A stretch of DNA of 64,000 nucleotides, taken from NCBI GenBank assembly GCA_036377595.1, contig DASUYB010000079.1, positions 32,379 to 96,378 on the forward strand. The letters are read 5' to 3'. This DNA comes from Longimicrobium sp. (GTDB lineage Bacteria > Gemmatimonadota > Gemmatimonadetes > Longimicrobiales > Longimicrobiaceae). Below the pieces are notes generated by a model that searched no databases, was not told the DNA's origin, and was given only the letters and a program-made list of their open reading frames with translations. The position numbers and the translations under genes were made by a program. Shown here piece by piece: positions 55,954-64,000 of the stretch; position 1 is the first letter of the stretch, and each line of letters starts with the position of its first letter.

Positions 55954-56632
55954 CGGTGGATGATTCCAGCGTAAGGTTCAGGTTGCGGTACGCGGGCCAG
56001 TCGCGGTAGCGCGCGGCCTTGAGCGCGCCGTCGCCGCCGCGCTCCAGCTCCACGCTCTCCTCTACACCGCCGCTCTTCGTGCGGCGCACCGACTGCAGCC
56101 GCCCGTCCTGCGCGCGGTACTCCAGCGTCCCGTCGCTCCCCAGGTCGTAGCGCAGGGTGACGCGCCCGCCCTCGTCCGTCGCCGACGTGAGACGGGCGGA
56201 CGAGGGGGGACGGACGACGCCGACCGCGGCCCAGAGGAGCGCGGGGCTGGGGAGCTTGAAGCGCTCGGCCACGGCGGCAGGGATGCGCGGCGTCTCGTCC
56301 ACCAGCGCGGCGGCCAGGATGGTCTCGCCGCGCGGGCCGAACAGGTCCAGCCGGAAGCGGTCCGGCGCGGCGTAGCGGGCCACGCCGCGGCCGCTGAAGC
56401 GCGATCCCGCCTCGTCCAGCGACCAGCCGAACTGTGCCTGGCGGGGGGACGAGGGCACCGTCGCGCGCCGCAGCGCCTCGGCGATGGAGTCCGGGCTGGC
56501 CGCCGCCGCGCCCGATCCCGCCGCCGGCGCGGGGGATGGAGACGCAGCCGGCGCGCCCGCCCCGCCCGCCGCGGTGGCGCAGGCGGCGAGCGACGCGGCG
56601 AAGGCGGCCAGGGGGATGAAGCGATCGTACAT
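55901..56632 (-). CDS. LolB/DUF4292-like outer-membrane lipoprotein
   Basis: A 243-aa lipoprotein with signal AAFAASLAAC. After an Ala/Pro-rich linker comes a beta-rich region (FSGRGVARYAAPDRFRLDLF, GETILAAALVDE) of the LolA/LolB half-barrel type. Possibly in lipoprotein sorting. The ATG overlaps the stop of the cyclophilin gene (TGATG). Confidence 0.7.
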   Translation of the reverse strand: MYDRFIPLAAFAASLAACATAAGGAGAPAASPSPAPAAGSGAAAASPDSIAEALRRATVPSSPRQAQFGWSLDEAGSRFSGRGVARYAAPDRFRLDLFGPRGETILAAALVDETPRIPAAVAERFKLPSPALLWAAVGVVRPPSSARLTSATDEGGRVTLRYDLGSDGTLEYRAQDGRLQSVRRTKSGGVEESVELERGGDGALKAARYRDWPAYRNLNLTLESSTDVASFADDVWSPPGTGR

Positions 56633-58755
56633 CAACGCACCTCTTCCACGCGGATGATCCGGTCGCCGGGAAGGATGCGCCCGACGACCTCCATCCCCCG
56701 CACCACGCGCCCGAACACCGTGTAGGTGCCGTCCAGGTGCGGCTGCGGCGAATGGGTGACGAACCACTGGCTCCCGCCCGTGTCGGGCCCGCTGAGCGCC
56801 ATCCCCAGCGTGCCGGCCTCGTACGGGTGCCGGTTGATCTCGTCACGGATGGCATACCCCGGACCGCCGTTGGTGTCCCCGCGCGGATCGCCGCCCTGGA
56901 TCACGAAGTTCGCCACCACCCGCGGCCACTCCTGCCCGTCGAAGAACTTCCGCCGCGCGAGGGCGAGGAAGTTCTCCACGGTGAGCGGCGCATCGTAGGC
57001 GAACAGCTCCAGCTCGATCGTCCCCCGGTTGGTGACGATGCGCGCGTGCGGCCGGGGACGGACGAGAGTGGAGGCGACGAGGCGGCGGTAGCCGTCCGGC
57101 GAGCGCCCGGTCATGATCGGCAGCGGCTCGCCCCAGCCGGGAACGTCCTCTCCGAACGCCGTCTCCACGTGCTGGCGGACCAGGTAGTCGCCCGAGCGGC
57201 CGAAGCGCGCGAAGAAGGCCCGGGCGACGCCGGTGTCCTTCCTCCCCAGCGCCCCCAGCGCGTCCACGGCGGCCAGCGCGGCGTCGTCCATCGAGTCGCG
57301 CTGGGCGCGGGCGTACGCGTCCAGCAGCAGCGGCGCGTCGGCGGGATCGGCGATCTGGCCCAGGCCGCCGATCGCGTTCACCCGCGCGTAGAAGTCGGGA
57401 GATTCCAGTCCCATCCGCAGCAGCGGCCGGATGCGCGCCACGCTGTCGCCCGCCGCGCCGATGGCGGACTCGAGCGCCGCGGTGGCGATGCGCCCGTCCG
57501 CGTCGCGCACCGCCGCCTCCAGCCGCGGCCGCAGCGGCGACGTGGCGAAGTTGCCCTTCGCGGCCGTGGCGTAGACGCGCGCCGCGGCGGCCCGCGCGCG
57601 CCACCCGCTTTCGCGCATGAACGCGTCGGCGACCTCGGCCGCGGCGGCCGGATCGACCTCCCCGAGCGACGCCAGCGCGGTGGTGCGCAGGAAGATGGGC
57701 TTCGCCGCGTCCATCGCCACGGCGCGGAGGGGCGCCGCGGCGGCCGGCGCCTTCGCCCCCAGCCGCGCCAGCGATTCCGCGGCGGTGATGGCGAGGTAGG
57801 CGTCACCGCCATTCAGCAGCGCGATCAGGCGCCCGATGGCCTCCGGCGCGTCGTACGAGCCCAGCGTGCGCACCGCGTTCACGCTGACGGCGTGCTCGCG
57901 GTCCGACGTCGCCGCGAGCACGATCCGCAGCGCCGCGGGGCGGCCGACACCCGACGAGTCCGCCATCGCCGCCGTCAGCCCGCGCAGGGCAAAGGAGCGC
58001 ACGAGCGGCTCGGGATCCGTCGCCACGTGCGCGAGGGCGGCGCTCCCCTGCGGGCTGGCGCGGCGCGAAAGGGCGTACGCGGCGCGCCAGCGGATCTCCG
58101 GATCGGTGGAAGAAAGCCAGCGGATGGCGACGTTCGCGTTCACCGGCCGCGGGAAGCGCCACCAGGCCAGCAGCGCCTCGCCCACGGCGCGCCGCACGCC
58201 GGGTCCGCCGGCCGGCGCGTGGGCGAGGAAGTCCTCCACCGCCTGCTTCCCGCGCTGCGTCGGCATCTTCGCCAGCGCCAGCGCCGCCTCGCCGATCACC
58301 GTCGGCCGGCGTGCCACGTCCCCGGGCTTCAGCACGGAAACAAGCGCCTCCACGGCGGTCGTATCGCGCAGCAGCCCCAGCGCGAACGCGGCCGAGGCAG
58401 CGACGGAGGTGTCGGCATTCGCCAGTCGCAGGACGACCATCCGAGTCGCGCGCCTGTCGCCGATGCGGCCCGCGGCCAGGACGGCGCGGCGGCGGACCGT
58501 GGCGTTCGCGGCGGCGGCGTTTGCGTTGATGGCGACGGAATCGTACTCGCGGCGGTCCTCCAGCCGGAGCAGCTCGGCCGCGCGCGTCAGGTCCGCGCCG
58601 GAGAGCTGGGTCCGCTGCGCGGCGGCGGGGTGCGCCGCCAGGCCGGGACAGGCGATTGAAATCGCGGCAACAACGGCCCGAAGTCCCTTCGGGACTGCGG
58701 CCCAGGCGTTTGCGCGGATGGACCGGATTCCGGTGGGGAGCATCCTCATCTTCAC
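56632..58755 (-). CDS. HEAT-repeat protein with C-terminal cyclophilin-type peptidyl-prolyl isomerase
   Basis: About 707 aa. An N-terminal signal sequence (up to AAHPAAAQ) is followed by about 430 residues of Ala-rich HEAT/PBS-type repeats. The C-terminal 165 residues are a cyclophilin domain (FVIQGGDP, GSQWFVTHSPQPHLDG). It is probably a periplasmic folding factor for outer-membrane proteins, in keeping with neighbouring lipoprotein genes. The GTG start overlaps the thioesterase stop (GTGA); an ATG at 58749 is equally possible. Confidence 0.88.
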   Translation of the reverse strand: MKMRMLPTGIRSIRANAWAAVPKGLRAVVAAISIACPGLAAHPAAAQRTQLSGADLTRAAELLRLEDRREYDSVAINANAAAANATVRRRAVLAAGRIGDRRATRMVVLRLANADTSVAASAAFALGLLRDTTAVEALVSVLKPGDVARRPTVIGEAALALAKMPTQRGKQAVEDFLAHAPAGGPGVRRAVGEALLAWWRFPRPVNANVAIRWLSSTDPEIRWRAAYALSRRASPQGSAALAHVATDPEPLVRSFALRGLTAAMADSSGVGRPAALRIVLAATSDREHAVSVNAVRTLGSYDAPEAIGRLIALLNGGDAYLAITAAESLARLGAKAPAAAAPLRAVAMDAAKPIFLRTTALASLGEVDPAAAAEVADAFMRESGWRARAAAARVYATAAKGNFATSPLRPRLEAAVRDADGRIATAALESAIGAAGDSVARIRPLLRMGLESPDFYARVNAIGGLGQIADPADAPLLLDAYARAQRDSMDDAALAAVDALGALGRKDTGVARAFFARFGRSGDYLVRQHVETAFGEDVPGWGEPLPIMTGRSPDGYRRLVASTLVRPRPHARIVTNRGTIELELFAYDAPLTVENFLALARRKFFDGQEWPRVVANFVIQGGDPRGDTNGGPGYAIRDEINRHPYEAGTLGMALSGPDTGGSQWFVTHSPQPHLDGTYTVFGRVVRGMEVVGRILPGDRIIRVEEVR

Positions 58756-59174
58756 TCCGTTCCGCGGAAGGCGGCGATCAGCCCGGGCGGCAGGCGCACG
58801 GGCGTGCCGCCTCGGTCGATGGCGATCAGGTCGGTGCGCGCGCTCACCAGGCGCTTCGTCTCGTCGCCGTCGACGCGCAGGATCTCGTAGTCGAAGCTCA
58901 CCCCGCGCGAGCGCACGGCGGCCAGCGTGGTCACCACGCGCACCAGGTCGTCGTACTTCGCCGAGGCGTGGTAGCGGAGGTTGACCTCCGTCACGGCAAG
59001 GAGGACGCCCTGCCGCTCCAGGTCGGCGTACGAGCGCCACAGCCGGCGGATCAGCTCCGTGCGCCCGATCTCGCACCACGGCAGGTAGTTGGCGTGATGG
59101 ATGATGCCCATCTGGTCGGTTTCGGAGTAGCGGGCGCGGAACTCGACCGTGCACGACGGGGCGGCGGGCGTCAT
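58752..59174 (-). CDS. ybgC: YbgC/4-hydroxybenzoyl-CoA-type acyl-CoA thioesterase
   Basis: A 140-aa hot-dog-fold thioesterase with YSETDQMGIIHHANY, including the catalytic Asp. First gene of the long overlapping operon that runs to rdgB. Confidence 0.88.
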   Translation of the reverse strand: MTPAAPSCTVEFRARYSETDQMGIIHHANYLPWCEIGRTELIRRLWRSYADLERQGVLLAVTEVNLRYHASAKYDDLVRVVTTLAAVRSRGVSFDYEILRVDGDETKRLVSARTDLIAIDRGGTPVRLPPGLIAAFRGTE

Positions 59175-59219
59175 CGACCGGAAAGCCGTTGGGGGATGGA
59201 GACCGGGATCGGGCGGGGG

Positions 59220-59249
59220 ATTCTACCCGCGCGGGCGCCGGCATGTCAA
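59220..59249 (-). promoter_or_regulatory. Strong promoter for the thioesterase-to-rdgB operon
   Basis: A perfect TTGACA (59244-59249), 18 bp, TAGAAT (59220-59225) on the minus strand, 46 bp upstream of the first ATG. Confidence 0.7.
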
Positions 59250-59338
59250 ACGAAAGCGGGGCCGCGGCTTGTGCGCGCCGGCGGACGGCGATTCACCGGG
59301 AAGCGGCGCACCACCGTGGGCCGCGCGGAACGATCCTC

Positions 59339-59367
59339 TTGTTACGAATCGTGTGGATGCCTATGCT
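59339..59367 (+). promoter_or_regulatory. Promoter of the HU gene
   Basis: TTGTTA (59339-59344), 17 bp, TATGCT (59362-59367), 58 bp upstream of the HU ATG. Confidence 0.6.
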
Positions 59368-59425
59368 TTGCCCGCCCCCGCAGGATCGACGCTCACCACT
59401 CGCCCATCCCGAAAGGTCTCCAGCG

Positions 59426-59719
59426 ATGAACAAATCCGAGCTCGTCCAGGCGCTGGCCGCGCGCAGCGGCCTCAACAAGGGCCAGGCCGCGCGCGTCGTC
59501 GACGCGCTGTTCGACGTGGAGGAAGGCCTCATCTCGCAGGCGCTCCGCGACGGCAACAAGGTCCAGATCACCGGCTTCGGCAGCTTCGAGACCAAGCACC
59601 GCGCGGCTCGGACGGGAAGGAACCCGCGCACGGGGAAGGAGATCAGCATCGCCGCGTCCACCTCGCCGGCGTTCCGCGGAGGCAAGGGGCTGAAGGACGC
59701 GCTCTCGACCACCAGCTGA
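59426..59719 (+). CDS. hup: HU-family DNA-binding protein
   Basis: A 97-aa histone-like protein. MNKSELVQALA and GFGSFETKHRAARTGRNPRTGKE are the HU/IHF signature. GAAAGG precedes the ATG at 9 bp. Nucleoid compaction. Confidence 0.95.
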   Translation: MNKSELVQALAARSGLNKGQAARVVDALFDVEEGLISQALRDGNKVQITGFGSFETKHRAARTGRNPRTGKEISIAASTSPAFRGGKGLKDALSTTS

Positions 59720-59795
59720 GCGCGGCCGCCTCCCATCCAGTACAGGGGCGGGGATGCTTGTCGCGTCCGGAGGCGCGGCCTAGCTTCCCCGCCCC

Positions 59796-60566
59796 ATGAG
59801 CGAAAAGCCCGTCTACGTCGTTTCCGACACCCACCTGGGCGCCGTTCCCGCCGAGACCGAGCGCGCCTTCCGCGGCTTCCTGGACCACGTCGCGTCCGAG
59901 GCGCAGTCGCTCCTCATCAACGGCGACCTGTTCGACTTCTGGTTCGAGTACCGCACCGTCATCCTGCGCGAGCACTACCGCACCGTGGCCAAGCTGGCCG
60001 ACGTGGTCGACGCGGGGGTGAAGGTGTGGTTCGTGGGCGGCAACCACGACGCGTGGGCGGGAAGCTTCCTGCGCGACGAGGTGGGCGTGGAGCTGCTGGA
60101 GGGGCCGGCGGAGCTGCTGCTGGCGGGACGCCGCACGCTGGTGGCGCACGGCGACGGCGTGGGGAAGGGAGACTTCAAGTACCGCGCGCTGAAGGCCGTC
60201 ATCCGCCACCCCATCTCCGTGGGGGCCTTCCGCATCCTGCACCCCGACCTGGGGCGGCGGATCGCCGGCGCGGCCTCGAGCACCGAGCACAAGGCCGGCA
60301 ACGGCGACGCGGCGGCGCGCGGGCGGGCGGCGTTCATCCGCCGCTGGGCCGAGGAGCGGCTCCGCGCGGACCCGGGGCTCCAGCTCGTCCTGGCCGGCCA
60401 CGCCCACGTCGCCACGGTGGAAGAGGTCGAGCCCGGCCGATTCTATGTCAACTCCGGAGACTGGCTGCACGACTTCAATTACGTCGTCCTCCCCCCGGGC
60501 GGGGGTCCGCCCGAGCTGCGCGCCTGGCCGAAGCCCGCGCCGCGGCTACTTCCAGAAGGCGGATAG
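59796..60566 (+). CDS. lpxH: UDP-2,3-diacylglucosamine diphosphatase-like metallophosphatase (LpxH)
   Basis: A 256-aa calcineurin-like phosphoesterase. Metal motifs are SDTHLG, NGDLFDFWFE, GGNHDAW, AHGDG and AGHAHVA. It resembles LpxH, which hydrolyses UDP-diacylglucosamine to lipid X in lipid A synthesis. It overlaps the convergent gene to its right by 21 bp. Confidence 0.82.
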   Translation: MSEKPVYVVSDTHLGAVPAETERAFRGFLDHVASEAQSLLINGDLFDFWFEYRTVILREHYRTVAKLADVVDAGVKVWFVGGNHDAWAGSFLRDEVGVELLEGPAELLLAGRRTLVAHGDGVGKGDFKYRALKAVIRHPISVGAFRILHPDLGRRIAGAASSTEHKAGNGDAAARGRAAFIRRWAEERLRADPGLQLVLAGHAHVATVEEVEPGRFYVNSGDWLHDFNYVVLPPGGGPPELRAWPKPAPRLLPEGG

Positions 60567-61259
60567 CACCCCGCTCAGCAGCACCCCCACCAGCGCCGAC
60601 CCCACCGCGCTGGCCACCCACAGGTAGAACCCCGTCCCCAGCCGGCGCGTGCTGTAGCCCACCAGGTGCTGCGCCGCCTCGAGCGCCCGCAGCCGCGGAT
60701 AGCGGTAGCGGATCGTTCCGTCGGCGTCCTCGTCCGCCGCGGGAATGGCGCGGATCAGCCGCGCGCCCTCCGGCAGCACGATGGCCACCGACAGCATCTC
60801 GCACGCGACGTTGAAGATCTGCCAGTCGGTGAACGCCACCGTCCGCTCCAGCGCCCGCGAGCTGGAGATGGCGCGCACCGCCGTCTCGTACGAGTAGCCG
60901 AACGCGTACCTCCCGCCGCGCGGCACCGGGTTCCGCAGCCGCACCTCCAGCACGCTCGTGCCGTTGTCCGCCGCGTCCAGCCGGAACTCCAGCCCGCCCT
61001 GCGCGTCCGACGCCCGCGCCTCGGCGATCTCGCCGTGCTGCGCCTGGATGTTGTAGTACCACATCGACGCCGCCACGGGCCCCGTCGTCTCCAGCTCGCA
61101 GGCGAACTCGAAGCGCGCGCGCTGGGGATCGGGAAGGAGCGTCACCCGCACGTCGGCGTGGTGGAGGCGAAAGCCCGCGTCGAGGTTCGCCTGCCGGAAC
61201 TCGACGGGCGAGGACGCCTGGAGCGGCCCGAACAGGGGCACCTGCCTGGGATCGTTCAT
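60546..61259 (-). CDS. Unknown protein, paralogue 1 of the peptide-linked family, C-terminal TM helix
   Basis: A 237-aa protein of no family I recognise. It is probably beta-sandwich (alternating strands such as RLHHADVRVTLLPDPQRA) and ends in one membrane helix (YLWVASAVGSALVGVLLSGV), so it may be tail-anchored. It is a clear paralogue of 61480-62139: shared words include TFADW/AFTDW, FGYEAA/FGYSYETA and LEVRLR-PV. It follows a 19-residue ORF, as its paralogue follows a 25-residue ORF. No good ribosome-binding site precedes its ATG. Confidence 0.75.
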   Translation of the reverse strand: MNDPRQVPLFGPLQASSPVEFRQANLDAGFRLHHADVRVTLLPDPQRARFEFACELETTGPVAASMWYYNIQAQHGEIAEARASDAQGGLEFRLDAADNGTSVLEVRLRNPVPRGGRYAFGYSYETAVRAISSSRALERTVAFTDWQIFNVACEMLSVAIVLPEGARLIRAIPAADEDADGTIRYRYPRLRALEAAQHLVGYSTRRLGTGFYLWVASAVGSALVGVLLSGVLSAFWK

Positions 61260-61318
61260 CGTCGGGGAGCCGGGGTCGAGGGTGAATGCTCGATCAGGGG
61301 AAAAACGAAGGGCCGGTA

Positions 61319-61378
61319 TTACCGGCCCCCGCCGCCAGCCCCGCCGGGCTGGCAGATGACGATCCCCTTGACACCCAT
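61319..61378 (-). CDS. Tiny ORF, Gly-rich peptide 1 (19 aa)
   Basis: Encodes MGVKGIVICQPGGAGGGGR. The ATG has an excellent AGGGAGG site 5 bp upstream, and its own promoter lies 30 bp further up. An in-frame ATG 13 codons earlier overlaps the promoter -10 and is less likely. The C-terminal ten residues match peptide 2 at 62256-62333 in nine positions. Function unknown; a processed signal or precursor peptide is a guess. Confidence 0.65.
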   Translation of the reverse strand: MGVKGIVICQPGGAGGGGR

Positions 61379-61408
61379 GGCTCCCTCCCTGGAGTTGGTG
61401 TTGGACGT

Positions 61409-61437
61409 AGTATACATGATCGCGGGCCTTTCGTAAA
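61409..61437 (-). promoter_or_regulatory. Promoter of peptide 1 and its paralogue gene
   Basis: TTTACG (61432-61437), exactly 17 bp, TATACT (61409-61414) on the minus strand. Confidence 0.6.
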
Positions 61438-61479
61438 GGGGTTGAATCCGAGTTTCGAATCCGCTGGGTCGAGACGGGG

Positions 61480-62139
61480 TCAGCCCCAGCCCAGCGCCTC
61501 CATCAGCCACTCGCGCCAGGACCGCGGCTGCGCACGATAGACGACGGTGACGGTCACAGTTTCCAGCGGGCGCAGCGCGCGCACCCGCCACGCGACGCCG
61601 CCCGCCGCGGCGCCCGCGGACGCGGGGATGGCGGCCAGGTACTCCGCCCCGGGCGGCAGCTCCACGCACAGGTGCAGCACGGCGCAGGGGATGTTGAAGA
61701 TGAACCAGTCGGCGAAGGTGACGGTGCGGCTCGCGCCCTCCGGCGCCACCACGGTGCGGATGGCGGCCTCGTAGCCGAAGGAGAAGGTGCAGCGCTCGCC
61801 TGTGTGGACGGGGTGGCGCAGGCGCACCTCGAGGCGGGTACCCGGCGCCTCGCCGGGAAGGAAGCGCGCGGAGAGCTTGCCCTCCGCATCCCAGGCGCGG
61901 AGGTCGTCCAGCTCCGACGTGTCCGCTGGAAGGTGGTAGCACCAGTAGCGCGCGGGGACGCACCCCAGCGTCTCCAGCTGGCACTCGTACTCGTAGCGCG
62001 CCCGCCGGTCGCCCAGCAGGGTGATGGTGACGGTGGCGGAGACCAGGCGGTAGCCGTCGATCCCCGGCCGCGCCTCGCGGAAGCGGTGCGGCGTGGTGAC
62101 GGGGTCGGCGGCGGACACGGGATGGATCGTCGCGTGCAT
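61480..62139 (-). CDS. Unknown protein, paralogue 2 of the peptide-linked family
   Basis: A 219-aa protein, GGAGG five bases before the ATG. Same predicted beta-rich fold as 60546-61259 (YRLVSATVTITLLGDRRARYE; TVTFADWFIFNIPCAVLHL) but without the C-terminal membrane helix. It contains more cysteines. Located directly after peptide ORF 2. No family recognised. Confidence 0.75.
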   Translation of the reverse strand: MHATIHPVSAADPVTTPHRFREARPGIDGYRLVSATVTITLLGDRRARYEYECQLETLGCVPARYWCYHLPADTSELDDLRAWDAEGKLSARFLPGEAPGTRLEVRLRHPVHTGERCTFSFGYEAAIRTVVAPEGASRTVTFADWFIFNIPCAVLHLCVELPPGAEYLAAIPASAGAAAGGVAWRVRALRPLETVTVTVVYRAQPRSWREWLMEALGWG

Positions 62140-62255
62140 GGTGGACCTCCGGTGCGGGTGATGGCCGTCGCATCGAACGTTAAGGCACGTAACGGGCTAC
62201 GCTGCGCGACCGCGGCGGGCCGCCAGCTCGTCGATCTCCTTGATTCGTCAGCGGT

Positions 62256-62333
62256 TCAGCGCCCCGCGCCTCCGGCGCCGCCCGGCTGGAAGATGTAGAT
62301 CCGGATTCGCATCAACGTGGCAATCGTGGACAT
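62256..62333 (-). CDS. Tiny ORF, Gly-rich peptide 2 (25 aa)
   Basis: A 25-codon ORF from the ATG at 62331-62333 with basic/hydrophobic N-terminal residues (MRIRIYIF) and the tail QPGGAGGAGR. Shares the pattern Ile-x-Ile-(Cys/Phe)-Gln-Pro-Gly-Gly-Ala-Gly-Gly-x-Gly-Arg-stop with peptide 1. It has no clear ribosome-binding site but has a near-consensus promoter. Confidence 0.6.
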   Translation of the reverse strand: MSTIATLMRIRIYIFQPGGAGGAGR

Positions 62334-62363
62334 AGATTGACGAAGTGGACGGGCGAGCGCACG

Positions 62364-62392
62364 AGGATAGCGCCCGCCGCCCTCGCGGTCAA
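62364..62392 (-). promoter_or_regulatory. Promoter of peptide 2
   Basis: TTGACC (62387-62392), exactly 17 bp, TATCCT (62364-62369), 31 bp upstream of the peptide ATG and just after murI. Confidence 0.6.
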
Positions 62393-62414
62393 GAGTCTTG
62401 TCTGGAGAGGTGGA

Positions 62415-63239
62415 TCAGGCGGGGACCGGCGGGGCGGGATGCAGCGGCTCGTGGATGATGTCGACGTGCTCCACGGGGAGCGGCTCGCCCCAGATGCGGG
62501 CTGCCACGGCGGCCACCTCGCCCGCGTCGCCGGTGGTGAGGAGGCGCAGCGAGCCGGGGCCTTCCGCCGCCAGCGCGCCCGCCTCGCGCAGGACGCTGGC
62601 GGTGCGCCGGGCGATGGCGGGGCCGCTGTCGAGGATCTGCACCCCCGGTCCCAGCGCCGCGGCGATCTGCTCGCGCACGAAGGGATAGTGGGTGCAGCCG
62701 AGCACCACGACGTCGACGCCGGCCTCGGTGAGCGGCGCGGTGTACTCCGCCATTCGCGCGCGGATGACGTCGTCGTCCAGGTGCCCGTCCTCGATCAGGT
62801 CGGCGAGGCCGGGGCAGGGCTGGGAGAGGACCTGGGAACCGTTCGCGTAGTTGTCGATCAGCCGCGCGTACCGGGCCGAGCGCAGCGTGCCGACGGTGGC
62901 CATCACCCCCACGCGGCCGCTCTTCGACTGGGCGACGGCGGGCTTCACCGCGGGCTCCAGGCCGATGACGGGGATCGCCAGGCGCTCGCGGAGGAGCTCC
63001 AGCGCGGCGCCCGAGGCGGTGTTGCAGGCCACGACCAGGACCTTCGCCCCGCGTTCCTGCAGCCAGCGGCCGGCGGCCAGGGTGCGCGCGCGGACCTCGT
63101 CGTCGCCGCGGTCGCCGTAGGGGACGTAGGCGCTGTCGGCCAGGTAGAGCAGCTCCTCGTGCGGGAGCGCGCGCCGGATCTCGCGGGCCACGCTGAGGCC
63201 CCCGATGCCGCTGTCGAAGATGCCGATGGGCGCCGCCAT
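62415..63239 (-). CDS. murI: Glutamate racemase
   Basis: A 274-aa enzyme making D-glutamate for peptidoglycan. GIFDSGIGGLSV, the first catalytic Cys in VVACNTASG and the second in VLGCTHYPF are all present. The ATG overlaps the stop of the DUF5683 gene (TGATG). Confidence 0.96.
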   Translation of the reverse strand: MAAPIGIFDSGIGGLSVAREIRRALPHEELLYLADSAYVPYGDRGDDEVRARTLAAGRWLQERGAKVLVVACNTASGAALELLRERLAIPVIGLEPAVKPAVAQSKSGRVGVMATVGTLRSARYARLIDNYANGSQVLSQPCPGLADLIEDGHLDDDVIRARMAEYTAPLTEAGVDVVVLGCTHYPFVREQIAAALGPGVQILDSGPAIARRTASVLREAGALAAEGPGSLRLLTTGDAGEVAAVAARIWGEPLPVEHVDIIHEPLHPAPPVPA

Positions 63240-63820
63240 CAGTTGCCCACCGGAACGCTGACCTGCAGCTGCGCGCCGCCGGTGGGCGCGGGCGCCACCC
63301 CCACGTGCCGGTCGAAGTCGCGCAGGTAGGCCGAGACGAAGGCGTCGGCGCCGGAGAAGAAGAACCAGAACACCGAGAGGGTGATCCAGTCCTCGCGCTC
63401 GTTGCGGCGGGCGCGCACCAGCGGCAGGGTGCGCTCCGGATCGAGGATACCCGCCTCGTGCTGCGTGGCCTCGAGCTCCCTGGCCTCCTGCAGCTTCTGG
63501 TTGGACTTGTAGACCATCCACAGGCTGCCGGACTCGAGCGCGAAGTACACCGCCCCACGCCCCGGCGCGCCGATGGACGACTGGCCCCACCCCGGCAGGA
63601 TCAGCGAGCGGAAGAATGCGTCGCGCGGCGAGATGCGGTAGCGCCGCTGCAGGCTGTCGGGCACATTCACGCGGGGCCGCGTGGTGTCGGGCACCATCGG
63701 CTGGCGCTGGCGCTCGCCCAGGCGCAGCGAGTCGGTGACCTGCGCGCGCGCCGGCGCGGCCGCAGCCAGCAACAGCGGCACGGTGAGCAGGGCCAGGCGG
63801 CGCCACGAAAGCGGGATCAT
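63239..63820 (-). CDS. DUF5683-type membrane protein
   Basis: A 193-aa exported protein: signal up to AAAAPARAQ, then RISPRDAFFRSLILPGWGQ (the SP-R-LPGxGQ signature of DUF5683) and hydrophobic stretches. Function unknown. Coupled to murI. 63821-64000 shows no gene. Confidence 0.75.
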   Translation of the reverse strand: MIPLSWRRLALLTVPLLLAAAAPARAQVTDSLRLGERQRQPMVPDTTRPRVNVPDSLQRRYRISPRDAFFRSLILPGWGQSSIGAPGRGAVYFALESGSLWMVYKSNQKLQEARELEATQHEAGILDPERTLPLVRARRNEREDWITLSVFWFFFSGADAFVSAYLRDFDRHVGVAPAPTGGAQLQVSVPVGN

Positions 63821-64000
63821 CTCGGCTGCGGGTCTTCTGGGTTCAGGCGACGGCCGTTGCAAGCACCGGTCCGGCGGCCAAAGCTAAGCTGCGGACGGGC
63901 ATGGGCGCAAAGGCGCGGGGGTTAGGGCGCGGTGAGGGCGCTCGCTTCGGAGGGACCGCGCAGGGCGGATGAACCCACGGCTGCAACGGCACGAAGCCTC

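Overview
This is high-GC bacterial DNA with a Gram-negative envelope gene set (an LptE-like lipoprotein, an LpxH-like hydrolase, a heptose-phosphate adenylyltransferase and a DUF5683 protein). The style fits Gemmatimonadota, perhaps Longimicrobiaceae. That assignment is inference, because the window holds no marker gene.

The first 44 kb look like one non-ribosomal peptide cluster. Positions 1-25466 hold two minus-strand NRPS genes: a complete seven-module 7270-aa protein and the start of a second that runs off the left edge. Specificity residues indicate 4-hydroxyphenylglycine (Hpg) in module 5 and threonine in the first module of the second protein. Module 4 has a Lys2-like pocket. Module 1 lacks the usual Asp235 and the N-lobe of its C domain. 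Then come two P450s, a sulfotransferase, a cysteine-synthase-like enzyme, an HTH-fused methyltransferase, a Gfo/Idh/MocA oxidoreductase, an unrecognised 485-aa protein and a cupredoxin lipoprotein. Precursor genes follow: SbnB/SbnA-type enzymes for 2,3-diaminopropionate, and HmaS, an HpgT-like aminotransferase and an Ldh2-family dehydrogenase for Hpg. The NRPS gene and the methyltransferase operon share a homologous promoter region of about 165 bp.

Positions 44.7-52.2 kb look like tRNA-His-targeted genomic islands. An intact tRNA-His (52104-52178) and two displaced 48-50 bp copies of its 3' half (44719 and 47127), each with a matching hairpin, delimit two one-gene segments. One carries a glycosidase-like lipoprotein. 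The other carries the most unusual gene here: a TIR domain with its NADase-type glutamate, a small unknown domain, and a complete NRPS module (C-A-T) whose condensation motif and several adenylation motifs are destroyed. Its pocket is closest to the Hpg module of the neighbouring NRPS.

From 52.2 kb onwards the region is mostly housekeeping: a tRNA-Pro/Arg/His array, a tightly overlapping minus-strand operon (ybgC-type thioesterase, HEAT-cyclophilin, LolB-like lipoprotein, lptE, hemC, hldE-type, rph, rdgB), HU, an LpxH-like hydrolase, and murI with a DUF5683 gene. Between lpxH and murI sits an unrecognised duplicated unit: a tiny ORF ending in a glycine-rich Gln-Pro-Gly-Gly-Ala-Gly-Gly-x-Gly-Arg tail with its own promoter, followed by a roughly 220-aa protein. 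It occurs twice in tandem.
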